A stretch of DNA of 55,208 bases, taken from an uncultured Pseudomonadales bacterium (GTDB taxonomy: Bacteria; Pseudomonadota; Gammaproteobacteria; Pseudomonadales; UBA7434). Every line of letters starts with the position of its first letter. The stretch's first letter is position 1. The position numbers were made by a program, and so were the translations under genes. The notes under the pieces were generated by a model, which worked only from the letters and a program-made list of their open reading frames with translations, made no database searches and was not told the DNA's origin. The stretch covers positions 1 to 55,208 of the forward strand of contig CAJQKT010000068.1 of assembly GCA_905478995.1 (NCBI GenBank), in the 5' to 3' direction. Below, one piece after another: positions 20,411-28,738 of this stretch.

Positions 20411-21550
20411 TTATCCGCCATTTTCTTCCCCGGGTATGGCTCGATTGAGGTTGTTCAACTGTGTGCTTTGGCTTTTAGTTCGAGAGATAAAACGGCCGAA
20501 ACTATCGAAATAATTGAGTATTAGTGCAAACAGTAAAAACACTACATGCATTAACCAGAGCATCGCCACACCTAACTGGCCACTCTCGATAAAACTCCGC
20601 ACGCCAGACAGGGCAATAATATAAATAAGGTAGAGCAAAATCGCCGGTAGCATTTTGGTATAACGCCCTTTACGCCTATCGGTTTTGCTCAAAGGGACCG
20701 CAAGAATAGCCACAACAATAACCGTGGCCGGTAACGAAAAGCGCCAATGTAATGCAGCATGATGAGATAATTGATCTGAAGCGAAAACATCTAGCGTGGG
20801 TAACGCATCGATTCGCAGCTTGACCTGCTCTGCCTCACGTTGAATACGCATTTTTTCTGCGTAAGAGCCAAACTGCGTCAGTTGATAATCTTTGTGTCCT
20901 ATTACACCTTCATACATGGTGCCGTTCACCAGCTTGATATACAGCGTACTGGGATCCTCTGTTGGCAAAACCTCGCCCGAGTCGGCATGCACTAAGGCAA
21001 TACTCCCATCGTTGCGCTGTTCGACCAATAACACCTCTTCAAAAGAGTGCTTGCTGGGTAAACTTTTAACGTAAACCACGCTACTGCCATCGCGGTCAGT
21101 TTGAAATTTCCCCTCGCGAAATAACGCTAAACCGTGAGAACTGCGGGACTGTTCAAAGAGCCGATCGACCTTAGCCAAGCTAGCCGGCGCAGCCCACAGC
21201 GTAAGAAAAGCCACTAATGTGCTCACAAAGACCGCTGGCACGAGGGTGATCAATAAAATCTTGGTTTGACTGACCCCGCACGCACTCAATACGGTCATCT
21301 CACTATCGACATACAAGCGTCCATAGACCAGCAATATACCAACGAACAGCCCCAGTGGAATAATCAGCGGAAGAAAATCTGGAATGCGAAACAGCACTAT
21401 CTCAAAAACTAAATCAGGAGCAAGGTTGCCGGTGCTAGCCTGCGTAAGATACTTGGCGAGCCTGCCGCTAGTCACAATGAGCAATAGCACTACCGTGACC
21501 CCAAGCGTGGCCTGCAAAATACTAATGCAAAGGTAACGAAACAGCAGCAT
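20411..21550 (-). CDS. lptF: LPS export permease LptF
   Basis: Partner of LptG in LPS extraction. 379 residues with the N-terminal membrane triad (LLFRYLCISILQATLGVTVVLLL), coupling motif TVLSACGVSQTKILL, periplasmic domain, and a C-terminal membrane segment starting at LHWRFSLPATVIVVAILAVPLS. The ATG is at 21550. In many gammaproteobacteria pepA lies divergent to lptF; here the upstream region has no protein gene for almost 800 bp. Confidence 0.96.
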   Translation of the reverse strand: MLLFRYLCISILQATLGVTVVLLLIVTSGRLAKYLTQASTGNLAPDLVFEIVLFRIPDFLPLIIPLGLFVGILLVYGRLYVDSEMTVLSACGVSQTKILLITLVPAVFVSTLVAFLTLWAAPASLAKVDRLFEQSRSSHGLALFREGKFQTDRDGSSVVYVKSLPSKHSFEEVLLVEQRNDGSIALVHADSGEVLPTEDPSTLYIKLVNGTMYEGVIGHKDYQLTQFGSYAEKMRIQREAEQVKLRIDALPTLDVFASDQLSHHAALHWRFSLPATVIVVAILAVPLSKTDRRKGRYTKMLPAILLYLIYIIALSGVRSFIESGQLGVAMLWLMHVVFLLFALILNYFDSFGRFISRTKSQSTQLNNLNRAIPGEENGG

Positions 21551-22340
21551 GAAGACTCTGGAGCTAGAAGTAATAGGGTTAGTAGATTTGTCGGTTCACA
21601 GCACCAAAATAAACCACCTTAGGAACGTGCCGATAGCGAAAACTTACGTTACACCAGCGCGACGTTTATCGCCACAGCAATACTGTGAGAGCTTGCGCTA
21701 TACCTTACTTTTTACCGCGTTTTACAGGTTTGAACACTCACCCTGCCGGTGCTGGAGTAAACAGGTCACGCGCCCCCCATCAACACGCGATTTGGGCACC
21801 CGGCAAAGCGAACAATAAAGAGCCAATAAATTACAATTAGGCAAAAATCGTTCAGTAATTGATCGACTTGGAGGCCTTTAACGGTACAGCTGCTAAGCTC
21901 ATTGCATAGCAGATGTGGTAGTTCGTTGTTGCTATGGATCCAGGTCTGATTTAACTTTTGAGAGCGCCCATGCGGCGCTCTTTTTTTGCCTCAATTTCCT
22001 GCCCTAAATAAGCTGTCGCTTTTCTCAGCACCTCAAAATAATTAAACATTAAGCACCCTTCGGTCGTGCCCAAAAACGGGGCCAAGCCTACCAAACAACG
22101 CTTTTTATTCGCTCTATCTCAGCCCGTACAGCATTCTCGCACCCACCGATTACGGCATGGCTCACCGCGAACCCAAACGCGACGCGCTGTGAAATCGTGA
22201 CGTAAAACGCATTATCAAGATCAAAGTTGCTACCAGGTCACACTCTGGATAGATGCGCATTTAACAATCGAGAAAAGTTCATAAACTTCAGAGTATTACC
22301 TGTTCAGCAGATTGCTTTTTACTCTATTGGGTTACTGTTC
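21551..22340. other. 790-bp gene-poor region upstream of lptF
   Basis: No protein gene is supported on either strand; an 89-codon plus-strand frame starting near 21549 has no family signal. The notable content is a strong plus-strand intrinsic terminator at 21961-21987 with no gene in front of it, so a small RNA of roughly 100-150 nt ending there is possible. Possible promoter elements (TTACAA near 21830, AGTAAT near 21855) are weak. The sequence does not fold as a tRNA by eye and I recognise no known RNA family. Confidence 0.4.
21961..21987 (+). terminator. Strong intrinsic terminator with no upstream gene
   Basis: AGAGCGCC (21961-21968) pairs perfectly with GGCGCTCT (21974-21981) over a five-base loop, followed by seven consecutive T (21981-21987). 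This is a textbook plus-strand terminator. The nearest plus-strand gene upstream ends near 19275, with lptFG antisense between. Confidence 0.85.
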
Positions 22341-24029
22341 ATGAAGTCAATTCCAACTTATTCAAAATTAAGCCGTACTTGCCGCCACCTGGGGGCCGCA
22401 TCGGCCTTGAGCCTGATGTTAATGGGGTGTGGCGACTGGGACTCAAATAATACCAGTACGGAGAATAGCAACGAAGATACGTCGGCCAGCACGGCTTCAT
22501 TGTCGTTAGCGCTAGAGGACAATAACAGCGATGCGCCCAGCATCACCGTCAATGGCGCAGGAATTAAGGGGCCTTTAGCCAACGCTGAAGTCGCTGCTTA
22601 TTTATTAGACCCCAGCCAAATCGACCTCAAGGGGCAAAGAATTTCGCTAGGGCTTACCGATGAACTGGCCCGCCTAGACTTGTCTGTTCCCGCTGAGTAT
22701 GCCGGACAAGGCCCATTTTTAATTGAATACTCCGGTGGCAACGAGTTGAACGGTGAGACACCTTCAATTAGCGTATTAACGACGCTGCTAACCAACGAAC
22801 AACTTAACAACGGCACAGCTGTCTATGCCACGCCACTAACCTCGTTTGTTATTGCTCATGCCTATCAAATTGCAGATCGCTCTAACCTACCCTCTAACCC
22901 CATTCAAGACGGTTTACTGGGTGACAATAATGGCACTGTCTCACTACAAGAATTTTTAGCCGCGCTGCAAACCTCAGCCAACGCAATGAAGTCTACCTTA
23001 GGCTTAGGTCTGCTCTCTGAGCAAATGGATATTTTTACCACCTCGCCTTTACTGGATGGAAGCCAAAGTTCAGATGAATCTTTTGCAATACGCTATACCA
23101 ACGAAGTATTTGCCGCGCTTGTTGGCGAAGTAGCTACCGCAGTAAGTAGCAGTGCTTTACCCCTTAGCGGCTTAACGGTTGTGAAAGCGTTAGCTCAAGA
23201 TTTTAGCGATGGCGTTTTTGACAGCATGGCATGGGTAAATAATGATGGGGTAGCATCACCCATTGTCACATTTGTCGATGTCAATATCGCCAGCATTTTA
23301 GAAACGAATCCAGAGCAACTCACTATCCCGGGTACCAGCACGGCAATAGCAGACCTGAGCCAATTTTTAATGGCAGAAGCCAGCCTTCTCGATCTAAATA
23401 CACCTATTGAACCCAGCCAAACGATCGCTCCTGAGCCCTTGTTAACGACAGTATTTGAGGTGCCCGAATTACCGCCCACAGTATTACCCGCGGATCCTGT
23501 AATTGAAACGCCTGTGGTCACCGAGCCTGAGCCAGAAGCGCCTGTCGTAATCGAACCTGAACCTGAAGTGCCTGTCGTAATCGAACCTGAACCTGAAGTG
23601 CCTGTCGTAATCGAACCTGAACCTGAAGTGCCTGTCGTAATCGAGCCAGAACCAGAAGTGCCTGTCGTAATCGAACCTGAGCCTGAATTGCCTGTCGTAA
23701 TCGAACCTGAGCCTGAAGTTCCTGTAGTGATCGAACCTGAGCCTACTTTTAGCAATGTATTGCTCGACTGGGTTGTACCCACTACTCGCGAAGACGGGTC
23801 TGTATTGCCAATAAGCGAAATAGCCAGCTATGAAATCTATTATTACTTAGACGACGGAACCACTAACGGCACCAGCGTCAGTGTTGCAGCAACCAACGAT
23901 GCTGATGCATTGGTAACGAGCTTTCAGCTGAATAACCTGGCTGAAGGTGACTACTTCTTTTCTATCGCAACCATTGATACACAAGGCAATGTGAGCGAAT
24001 TTGTCGAACCGATCGCACTGTCGATCTAA
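22341..24029 (+). CDS. Lipoprotein with Glu/Pro-rich decapeptide repeats and a fibronectin-like C-terminus
   Basis: 562 residues from ATG 22341. The signal peptide ends in lipobox LMGC (lipidated C30), followed by a Ser/Asn/Asp-rich linker. A globular region (about 60-380) has no family I recognise; it contains ITVNGAGIKGPLANAEV, an opening common in secreted proteins that carry a carboxypeptidase-regulatory-like sandwich. About 7.7 copies of a ten-residue unit of the type EPEPEVPVVI follow at about 391-468. The end (about 473-562) is fibronectin type III-like (NVLLDWVVPTTREDG ... YEIYYYLDDG ... YFFSIATIDTQGN). The repeat is probably a rigid wall-spanning spacer. Outer-membrane anchoring is inferred from the residues after Cys (GDWD). 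Confidence 0.82.
   Translation: MKSIPTYSKLSRTCRHLGAASALSLMLMGCGDWDSNNTSTENSNEDTSASTASLSLALEDNNSDAPSITVNGAGIKGPLANAEVAAYLLDPSQIDLKGQRISLGLTDELARLDLSVPAEYAGQGPFLIEYSGGNELNGETPSISVLTTLLTNEQLNNGTAVYATPLTSFVIAHAYQIADRSNLPSNPIQDGLLGDNNGTVSLQEFLAALQTSANAMKSTLGLGLLSEQMDIFTTSPLLDGSQSSDESFAIRYTNEVFAALVGEVATAVSSSALPLSGLTVVKALAQDFSDGVFDSMAWVNNDGVASPIVTFVDVNIASILETNPEQLTIPGTSTAIADLSQFLMAEASLLDLNTPIEPSQTIAPEPLLTTVFEVPELPPTVLPADPVIETPVVTEPEPEAPVVIEPEPEVPVVIEPEPEVPVVIEPEPEVPVVIEPEPEVPVVIEPEPELPVVIEPEPEVPVVIEPEPTFSNVLLDWVVPTTREDGSVLPISEIASYEIYYYLDDGTTNGTSVSVAATNDADALVTSFQLNNLAEGDYFFSIATIDTQGNVSEFVEPIALSI
23511..23743 (+). repeat. 30-bp tandem repeat inside the lipoprotein gene
   Basis: Seven complete and one partial unit, starting at 23511, 23541, 23571, 23601, 23631, 23661, 23691 and 23721. 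Units at 23541, 23571 and 23601 are identical; the outer ones diverge mostly at silent positions. Near-identity at DNA level suggests recent expansion and possible length variation between strains, always in frame. Confidence 0.93.
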
Positions 24030-24042
24030 ACAGTTGGCCGTT

Positions 24043-24071
24043 AAAAAAGGGCTAGCTAATAAAGCCAGCCC
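24043..24071 (-). terminator. Intrinsic terminator for cinA
   Basis: On the minus strand a stem GGGCT-x-GCT / AGC-x-AGCCC (complement of 24049-24071) is followed by six T (complement of the A-run 24043-24048). It lies eight bases beyond the cinA stop. It may also act weakly on the convergent lipoprotein gene. Confidence 0.8.
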
Positions 24072-24079
24072 TCACCCGA

Positions 24080-25351
24080 CTAGGGGCGCTTACCTCGAAA
24101 ATAGTTAGGCACTTCATCAATATTTTGCAGTTGACGCCGCAGTAAATCTAACCCAACGGCTGTAATCATAGTTTGAAAACGGCTTCGGGCGACCCCATAG
24201 CAAAATTTCTCGACCTTAAGATTGTCGCTACTTCCCCAAGCGATCCAAACAGTGCCTACAGGCTTTTCGTCACTGCCGCCCCCGGGGCCAGCAATGCCGG
24301 TCACTGCTATAACAAAGTCAGCGGCACTCAATCGCAGCGCACCGCGAGCCATGCTCAGTGCCACATCACGACTTACCGCCCCTTCGCGCGCTAATACTTC
24401 AGTAGGAACATCCAGTACGCGATGCTTAATGGCATTCGAATAGGAGACGATCCCGGCATCAAAAACATCAGAAGCACCGGCCACTGAGGTAATTTGAGCA
24501 GCGATTGCGCCTCCGGTGCAGGACTCGGCCAATGTCAATTTTTGACCCTTCGCTTTTAACAATGCAACCACTATCTCAGCTAAAGTCTCGTCATTTTCGC
24601 CAATGATGTAGTTGCCAAATAACGCGCGTAACTGATGCTCACACTGGGCGCGCAAGGGTAATGCCTTGTCAGACTCAACCTCGAGTTTGAGCTCAAGCAG
24701 TGGCAGACCGGCTCTAAAACCAATCTGCACTTGCTCAGGCCAACTTGGAATGTCATCGACTACTCTTTGTTGTACTTGAGATTCACCCAGCCCAAATATT
24801 TTCAGTCGCCTGATCAAGCGCGCCTTAGCATCAGGAAACTTCTTATGCAAAGCCGTGATCACATCGCCGGCAAGCATAGCGCGCAATTCACTCGGTACCC
24901 CGGGAGTAGTTAAAATTGTGCACCCATCATAATCGACCGCAAAACCCACCGCACTGCCCACGGGATTAGCAAGGACATGCGCACCAGCTGGCAGCAACGC
25001 TTGCTTAAGGTTGGCCTGATTCGAGGTATAGCCACGCTTAATACACCATTCATCCAAATGCTTACGCGCATCCGGATGCTCAACCAGTGGCAAGCCGCAA
25101 AGAGAGGCAACAACCAACGACGTTAAATCATCGATTGTAGGACCAAGGCCACCATTAACAATAATGACCGGATATCGGCTCGCCAATTGTTTCAGCTCTT
25201 CAATCAATAAACTCTGACTGTCGCCCACTGTTACCTTATGTACAACATCAAAGCCATCACTGGCTAAACGCTGAGCGATCATCGCTGAATTGGTATCAAC
25301 GGTATCACCCGTCATCAATTCATTACCGGTTAAGAGCAAAGCAATATGCAA
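24080..25351 (-). CDS. cinA: CinA: nicotinamide-nucleotide amidase with N-terminal CinA/MoaB-like domain
   Basis: 423 residues. The N-terminal MoCF-like domain (about 1-170; LLTGNELMTGDTVDTNSAMIAQRL, VNGGLGPTIDDLT, TTPGVPSEL) is the pyrophosphatase-type half. The C-terminal PncC amidase domain (about 260-415; TLAESCTGGAIAAQITSVAGASDVFDAGIVSYSN, AVTGIAGPGGG) deamidates nicotinamide mononucleotide in NAD salvage. The start is TTG at 25351 with GAGGA six bases before it; no ATG gives the conserved N-terminus. Full-length two-domain CinA is present rather than PncC alone. recA is not adjacent. Confidence 0.95.
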   Translation of the reverse strand: MHIALLLTGNELMTGDTVDTNSAMIAQRLASDGFDVVHKVTVGDSQSLLIEELKQLASRYPVIIVNGGLGPTIDDLTSLVVASLCGLPLVEHPDARKHLDEWCIKRGYTSNQANLKQALLPAGAHVLANPVGSAVGFAVDYDGCTILTTPGVPSELRAMLAGDVITALHKKFPDAKARLIRRLKIFGLGESQVQQRVVDDIPSWPEQVQIGFRAGLPLLELKLEVESDKALPLRAQCEHQLRALFGNYIIGENDETLAEIVVALLKAKGQKLTLAESCTGGAIAAQITSVAGASDVFDAGIVSYSNAIKHRVLDVPTEVLAREGAVSRDVALSMARGALRLSAADFVIAVTGIAGPGGGSDEKPVGTVWIAWGSSDNLKVEKFCYGVARSRFQTMITAVGLDLLRRQLQNIDEVPNYFRGKRP

Positions 25352-25457
25352 AGTGATTCCTCAATGAAAATTAGCTAACAGGGCGACATAGAGCATGAGC
25401 GCTCTATCGAACAAAGGCACAGAAGCGTACGATTTATCCTTCGAACTTACATTTTCT

Positions 25458-26177
25458 TTAACGCTCATGAGTGCCATGCCGTGCACTATCGGTTGATGGC
25501 GCTTGTAAGCCTGCCACCATGAAATCTATCAAATTTCGCGTACGCCATTGCAACGCTTCACTATCAAGTTCGATAATATGCTTACGTCGCGCCTCATCCC
25601 ATTCAGCAACAGAGCTCACAGTCTGGCGGCCCATCAACTGTAATCGCAAATGAATAACTCTAACGGGTAAGGGCGCCAATGTTTTTATGAGCAATGAGGT
25701 AATGTCATGTAATGCGCGCGCCCTGACCTTGTTTTTTGCAAACAGCTCTCGCCCTGCTTGATATGCATATAGCTGAGCCAACAGTGAAACATAATAGGTG
25801 TCTTCAATGGGCTTAAGTAATTCACTAGCAAATGGTTCAATGAAAACCTCTACCAGCTTACGTGTACTAGGCAGCCTAGATTGACTCTTAAGATGCTGCA
25901 AACGCAACAAGCGCTGCTGATTAACCGGAGTCACTCGGTAATCAAGAATCGCCTCAATTAATCCCTCGCGATTTTTAAAATGGTATTGCAGTGCTGAGTT
26001 ATTCTTTTGACCCGATGCTCGCGATATCATTCGGGTAGAAACCCCTTCCAAGCCATGCTCAGCTATTAGTTGCTCGGCACAACATAATATTTTTCGAGCC
26101 GCTAAACCAAGCGGCTGCGCATCAACTAAGCTCGCTGTCTTATTCAATGGATAATCCCAACCTATATACCGATACAT
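25458..26177 (-). CDS. TetR-family transcription regulator
   Basis: 239 residues from ATG 26177. The helix-turn-helix spans about 25-75 (ARKILCCAEQLIAEHGLEGVSTRMISRASGQKNNSALQYHFKNREGLIEAIL). The HTH loop AGQKNNSALQYHF is of the type seen in regulators of membrane or lipid functions. The ligand-binding domain (about 80-230) is not assignable. The closest genes are cinA downstream and a DUF3301 gene across a 350-bp gap, and neither is an obvious target. Confidence 0.88.
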   Translation of the reverse strand: MYRYIGWDYPLNKTASLVDAQPLGLAARKILCCAEQLIAEHGLEGVSTRMISRASGQKNNSALQYHFKNREGLIEAILDYRVTPVNQQRLLRLQHLKSQSRLPSTRKLVEVFIEPFASELLKPIEDTYYVSLLAQLYAYQAGRELFAKNKVRARALHDITSLLIKTLAPLPVRVIHLRLQLMGRQTVSSVAEWDEARRKHIIELDSEALQWRTRNLIDFMVAGLQAPSTDSARHGTHER

Positions 26178-26527
26178 AGTTCACAGGGCTTAATGACACC
26201 CCATACCCGAGCCATGAACCATGAGCCATGTAATAGCGCATCTAGCAACCCTGCATTCCAAGAGACATTATTATAACGTAGAAATCAAAACACCTATCAC
26301 TGGCTATCACTCTAAAATCGACACCGTTGATAACTACCCCAAAGCAACCTTAAAGCCGCCGATACACCGAGCCCTCGTCAATTCCAGCCAACCTTTATTT
26401 AGGCTGGCCTCGGCCCCTCCGGCAGGCTAATATATGCCTGCCATATCGCAGCAAAATCTTAATTATCTGACCAAGGGCTTATGCAACCGCAACCTCGCAG
26501 TAAACAACTTTACACGCTGCACAAAAA
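26178..26527. other. 350-bp intergenic region with two adjacent hairpins
   Basis: CCAGCC (26384-26389) pairs with GGCTGG (26402-26407), and GGCAGGC (26421-26427) pairs with GCCTGCC (26436-26442) over an eight-base AT loop. Near the left end the heptamer CCATGAR is repeated (26214-26231). No protein gene is supported; a 69-codon plus-strand frame here has no family signal. Confidence 0.45.
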
Positions 26528-26857
26528 ATGCTGCTGAAAGTACTCCTGATTAGTTTGGGTAGCTTTGCGGCGCTCTATTTTTATAGCTCACTACGCATTA
26601 AAGAGTTCGCCGCGTTAGCTGCACGCCAACATTGCAAGCAAGCAGGCGTTCAGCTTCTAGATCAAAGCGTAAGTGTTGAAAAGGTACGCATCACGGTCAC
26701 TACGAATGCCAATCATCGTCGCAGCTTAGCTATTGTGCGGCAGTACTCATTTGAATTCACATCAACCGGCGATGAACGCTATGCCGGAGAGATCATTATG
26801 CAGGGCGCTCGAATTACGCGCATTCAACTGCAGGCCCACCGTATACCTAATGAATAA
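26528..26857 (+). CDS. DUF3301-family membrane-anchored protein
   Basis: 109 residues. An N-terminal membrane helix (about 2-20, LLKVLLISLGSFAALYFYSSL) is followed by the conserved core AARQHCKQAGVQLLDQSV and the segment RQYSFEFTSTGDERYAGEIIMQGARI. This matches DUF3301, a small gammaproteobacterial family of unknown function. The short cytoplasmic or periplasmic domain has a possible functional Cys in QHCK. It lies about 120 bp before the metallopeptidase gene. Confidence 0.85.
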   Translation: MLLKVLLISLGSFAALYFYSSLRIKEFAALAARQHCKQAGVQLLDQSVSVEKVRITVTTNANHRRSLAIVRQYSFEFTSTGDERYAGEIIMQGARITRIQLQAHRIPNE

Positions 26858-26979
26858 TCTACTCAGCCTACATCACTTGTCTCTCGTCCCACCACTCAAC
26901 CGAGCCATGAGTCATCCGGTTTTTTTGTAGGATAGAAAACGACTTATTAGCCAATGAACGCTCTCCCATAGGCAACCCG

Positions 26980-27813
26980 ATGCAACTCATATTACCTTTG
27001 CTCAATGACGACAGCCCAACTGAAAAAATCGCGCCGCCAGTGACCCCGCCGTTACCCACTTCCGCTGCGGATAAAATACCAAGCATCATTGATGATGCTG
27101 ATTACCAACTGATTCGAAGCAAGCGAAAAACGCTTGCTGTTAGTGTTCTTGACGGGAAAGTCACTGTGCGCGCGCCGTTTCGCATGCCTAACTATTTGAT
27201 CACTATTTTTATTCAAGAAAAATCAAACTGGATCAATAAACAAGTTACTCGGCAGCGCGTACAACTCACTCAAACTTTAGAAATTGTCGATGGTGCGGAG
27301 TTTAGCGTATTAGGAGAACCTTGCTTTATAAACATAGAACATAGCATTCAAAGGCCTCACCGCAAACGAGCCAATATACTGCTACGAAAAAATCAGCTGC
27401 ACATACAACTTACGGCTGATGCAAGCAGTCATTCCGAAAGATCTCATGCTCAGGCAAGAAAGTTGTTTTGCCACTGGCTAAAAGCCCATGCTAGTGCCTA
27501 CATGGTAACGGCCACCCATCAACTAGCCAGAGCAATGGGCCTATTCGATAAGCTCGGCGTCATTAATTATCGCTACACCCGCACCAAATGGGGCCATTGC
27601 ACCAGCGAAGGTAACATTCAATACAATCCATCCATTAGTTTAGCGCCGCTTTTCGTTATCGATTACATTATTGCGCATGAAGTTTGCCACTTGCGCCATC
27701 GCAACCACTCAAAAAGCTTTTGGCAGCTAGTAGAAAAAGTTTGCCCCGATTGGCAACAGGCCGAAAAATGGCTCAATACCGAAGCCCATCGAATTGCAAT
27801 TGGCCCGGGCTAA
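26980..27813 (+). CDS. YgjP-like (DUF45, M48-related) zinc metallopeptidase
   Basis: 277 residues. The zinc-binding HExxH motif is H233-EVCH-237 in IIAHEVCHLRHRNHSKSFW, preceded by the family signature RYTRTKWGHCTSEGNIQYNPSI. The N-terminal half (about 38-140) is the family's accessory beta-rich part. YgjP/DUF45 proteins are predicted metal-dependent hydrolases with a SprT-like catalytic core, and the physiological substrate is unknown. The ATG at 26980 has no strong ribosome site. Confidence 0.88.
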   Translation: MQLILPLLNDDSPTEKIAPPVTPPLPTSAADKIPSIIDDADYQLIRSKRKTLAVSVLDGKVTVRAPFRMPNYLITIFIQEKSNWINKQVTRQRVQLTQTLEIVDGAEFSVLGEPCFINIEHSIQRPHRKRANILLRKNQLHIQLTADASSHSERSHAQARKLFCHWLKAHASAYMVTATHQLARAMGLFDKLGVINYRYTRTKWGHCTSEGNIQYNPSISLAPLFVIDYIIAHEVCHLRHRNHSKSFWQLVEKVCPDWQQAEKWLNTEAHRIAIGPG

Positions 27814-27996
27814 GTAGCAAGGCCGCCTTATCGCCGAGCCTATCGTTCCATTCATGTTGTTAGTAAAAGGACAAAGGTATCGTGATTCAACCGGTAAAAA
27901 GCCTAAACCTATGAGTAACTGTATATAATAGATCGCAAAGAAGACCACCCCATCCGAACCCCTCGTGCGACAAATTGAACACAGCGGACTGATAAG

Positions 27997-28731
27997 ATGC
28001 GACTCGTTCTTTACAATATTTGTTATGGTATTGGCGTAGCTAACCGAAAAAACTTAGCACTGCATGGCGCACGTTATTTACTAGGCAATCAAAAAAATGT
28101 TCTGAAAATTGCTGACTTTATCGCTGATTTAAAGGCTGATGTTATTGGGCTAGTAGAGGTTGATAGTGGCTCACTGCGGGCACGAAAAATCAATCAGGCT
28201 AAAGTCATTGCCGATCAACTGGGCCACTACACCGCTTATGAATGCAAATATGGAAAACAATCCATTAATCAATACCTGCCAATCCTACGCAATCAAAGCA
28301 ACGCATTTTTAGCCACCGACACAATCCATGGCGAGCGCTTCCACTATTTTGATGACGGCGTAAAGCGACTGATCATTGAGCTTGAAATGGAGCACTACGC
28401 TATTTTTCTTGTGCACCTCTCACTGCAATTTAAACAGCGGCAGATGCAGCTTAAAAGCTTATATGAACTCATAAAAACGGTCGAAAAACCTGTTATTGTC
28501 GCTGGCGATATGAATACTTTTGCTGGAGCGCGCGAACTGACTTTATTTAAAGAAGCAACAGGCTTACGCAGCGCTAACAAACACAACCAGCCCTCTTTTC
28601 CTAGTTGGCAACCCAAGCTTGAGCTCGATTTTGTTTTATATCAAGATGGCATTGAGATCAGCAATTTCGAGATCCCGCACACACTATTATCTGATCATCT
28701 GCCATTAGTCTGTGACTTTTCTATTCGCTAA
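27997..28731 (+). CDS. Endonuclease/exonuclease/phosphatase (EEP) family hydrolase
   Basis: 244 residues. EEP motifs run in order: LYNICYG, DVIGLVEVD (metal Glu), VAGDMNTF (catalytic Asp-x-Asn), LDFVLY and the terminal SDHLPLVCDF (Asp-His). There is no signal peptide, so it acts inside the cell. Substrates in this family range from DNA to phospholipids and inositol phosphates, and this one cannot be placed more exactly. It ends only seven bases from the stop of the convergent mltD. Confidence 0.9.
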   Translation: MRLVLYNICYGIGVANRKNLALHGARYLLGNQKNVLKIADFIADLKADVIGLVEVDSGSLRARKINQAKVIADQLGHYTAYECKYGKQSINQYLPILRNQSNAFLATDTIHGERFHYFDDGVKRLIIELEMEHYAIFLVHLSLQFKQRQMQLKSLYELIKTVEKPVIVAGDMNTFAGARELTLFKEATGLRSANKHNQPSFPSWQPKLELDFVLYQDGIEISNFEIPHTLLSDHLPLVCDFSIR

Positions 28732-28738
28732 AAAAATC

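Noticed and set aside
21549-21818. 89-codon plus-strand frame overlapping the lptF start
   Set aside because: Begins on the lptF start codon's opposite strand, lacks any recognisable domain and any ribosome site.
21870-21960. Possible tRNA before the 21961 terminator
   Set aside because: No T-loop GGTTCGAATCC-type sequence, no CCA end and no acceptor stem pairing could be found.
23195-23782. 195-codon minus-strand frame rich in Gly-Ser-Thr repeats
   Set aside because: It is the antisense reading of the lipoprotein's 30-bp repeat; the plus-strand gene has signal peptide, lipobox and a folded C-terminus.
26221-26430. 69-codon plus-strand frame between tetR and DUF3301
   Set aside because: Runs through the hairpin region, no ribosome site, no similarity to known families.
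27914-27932. CTGTATAT sequence as a second LexA box
   Set aside because: Only one half matches; the right half lacks the ACAG required for a LexA operator.
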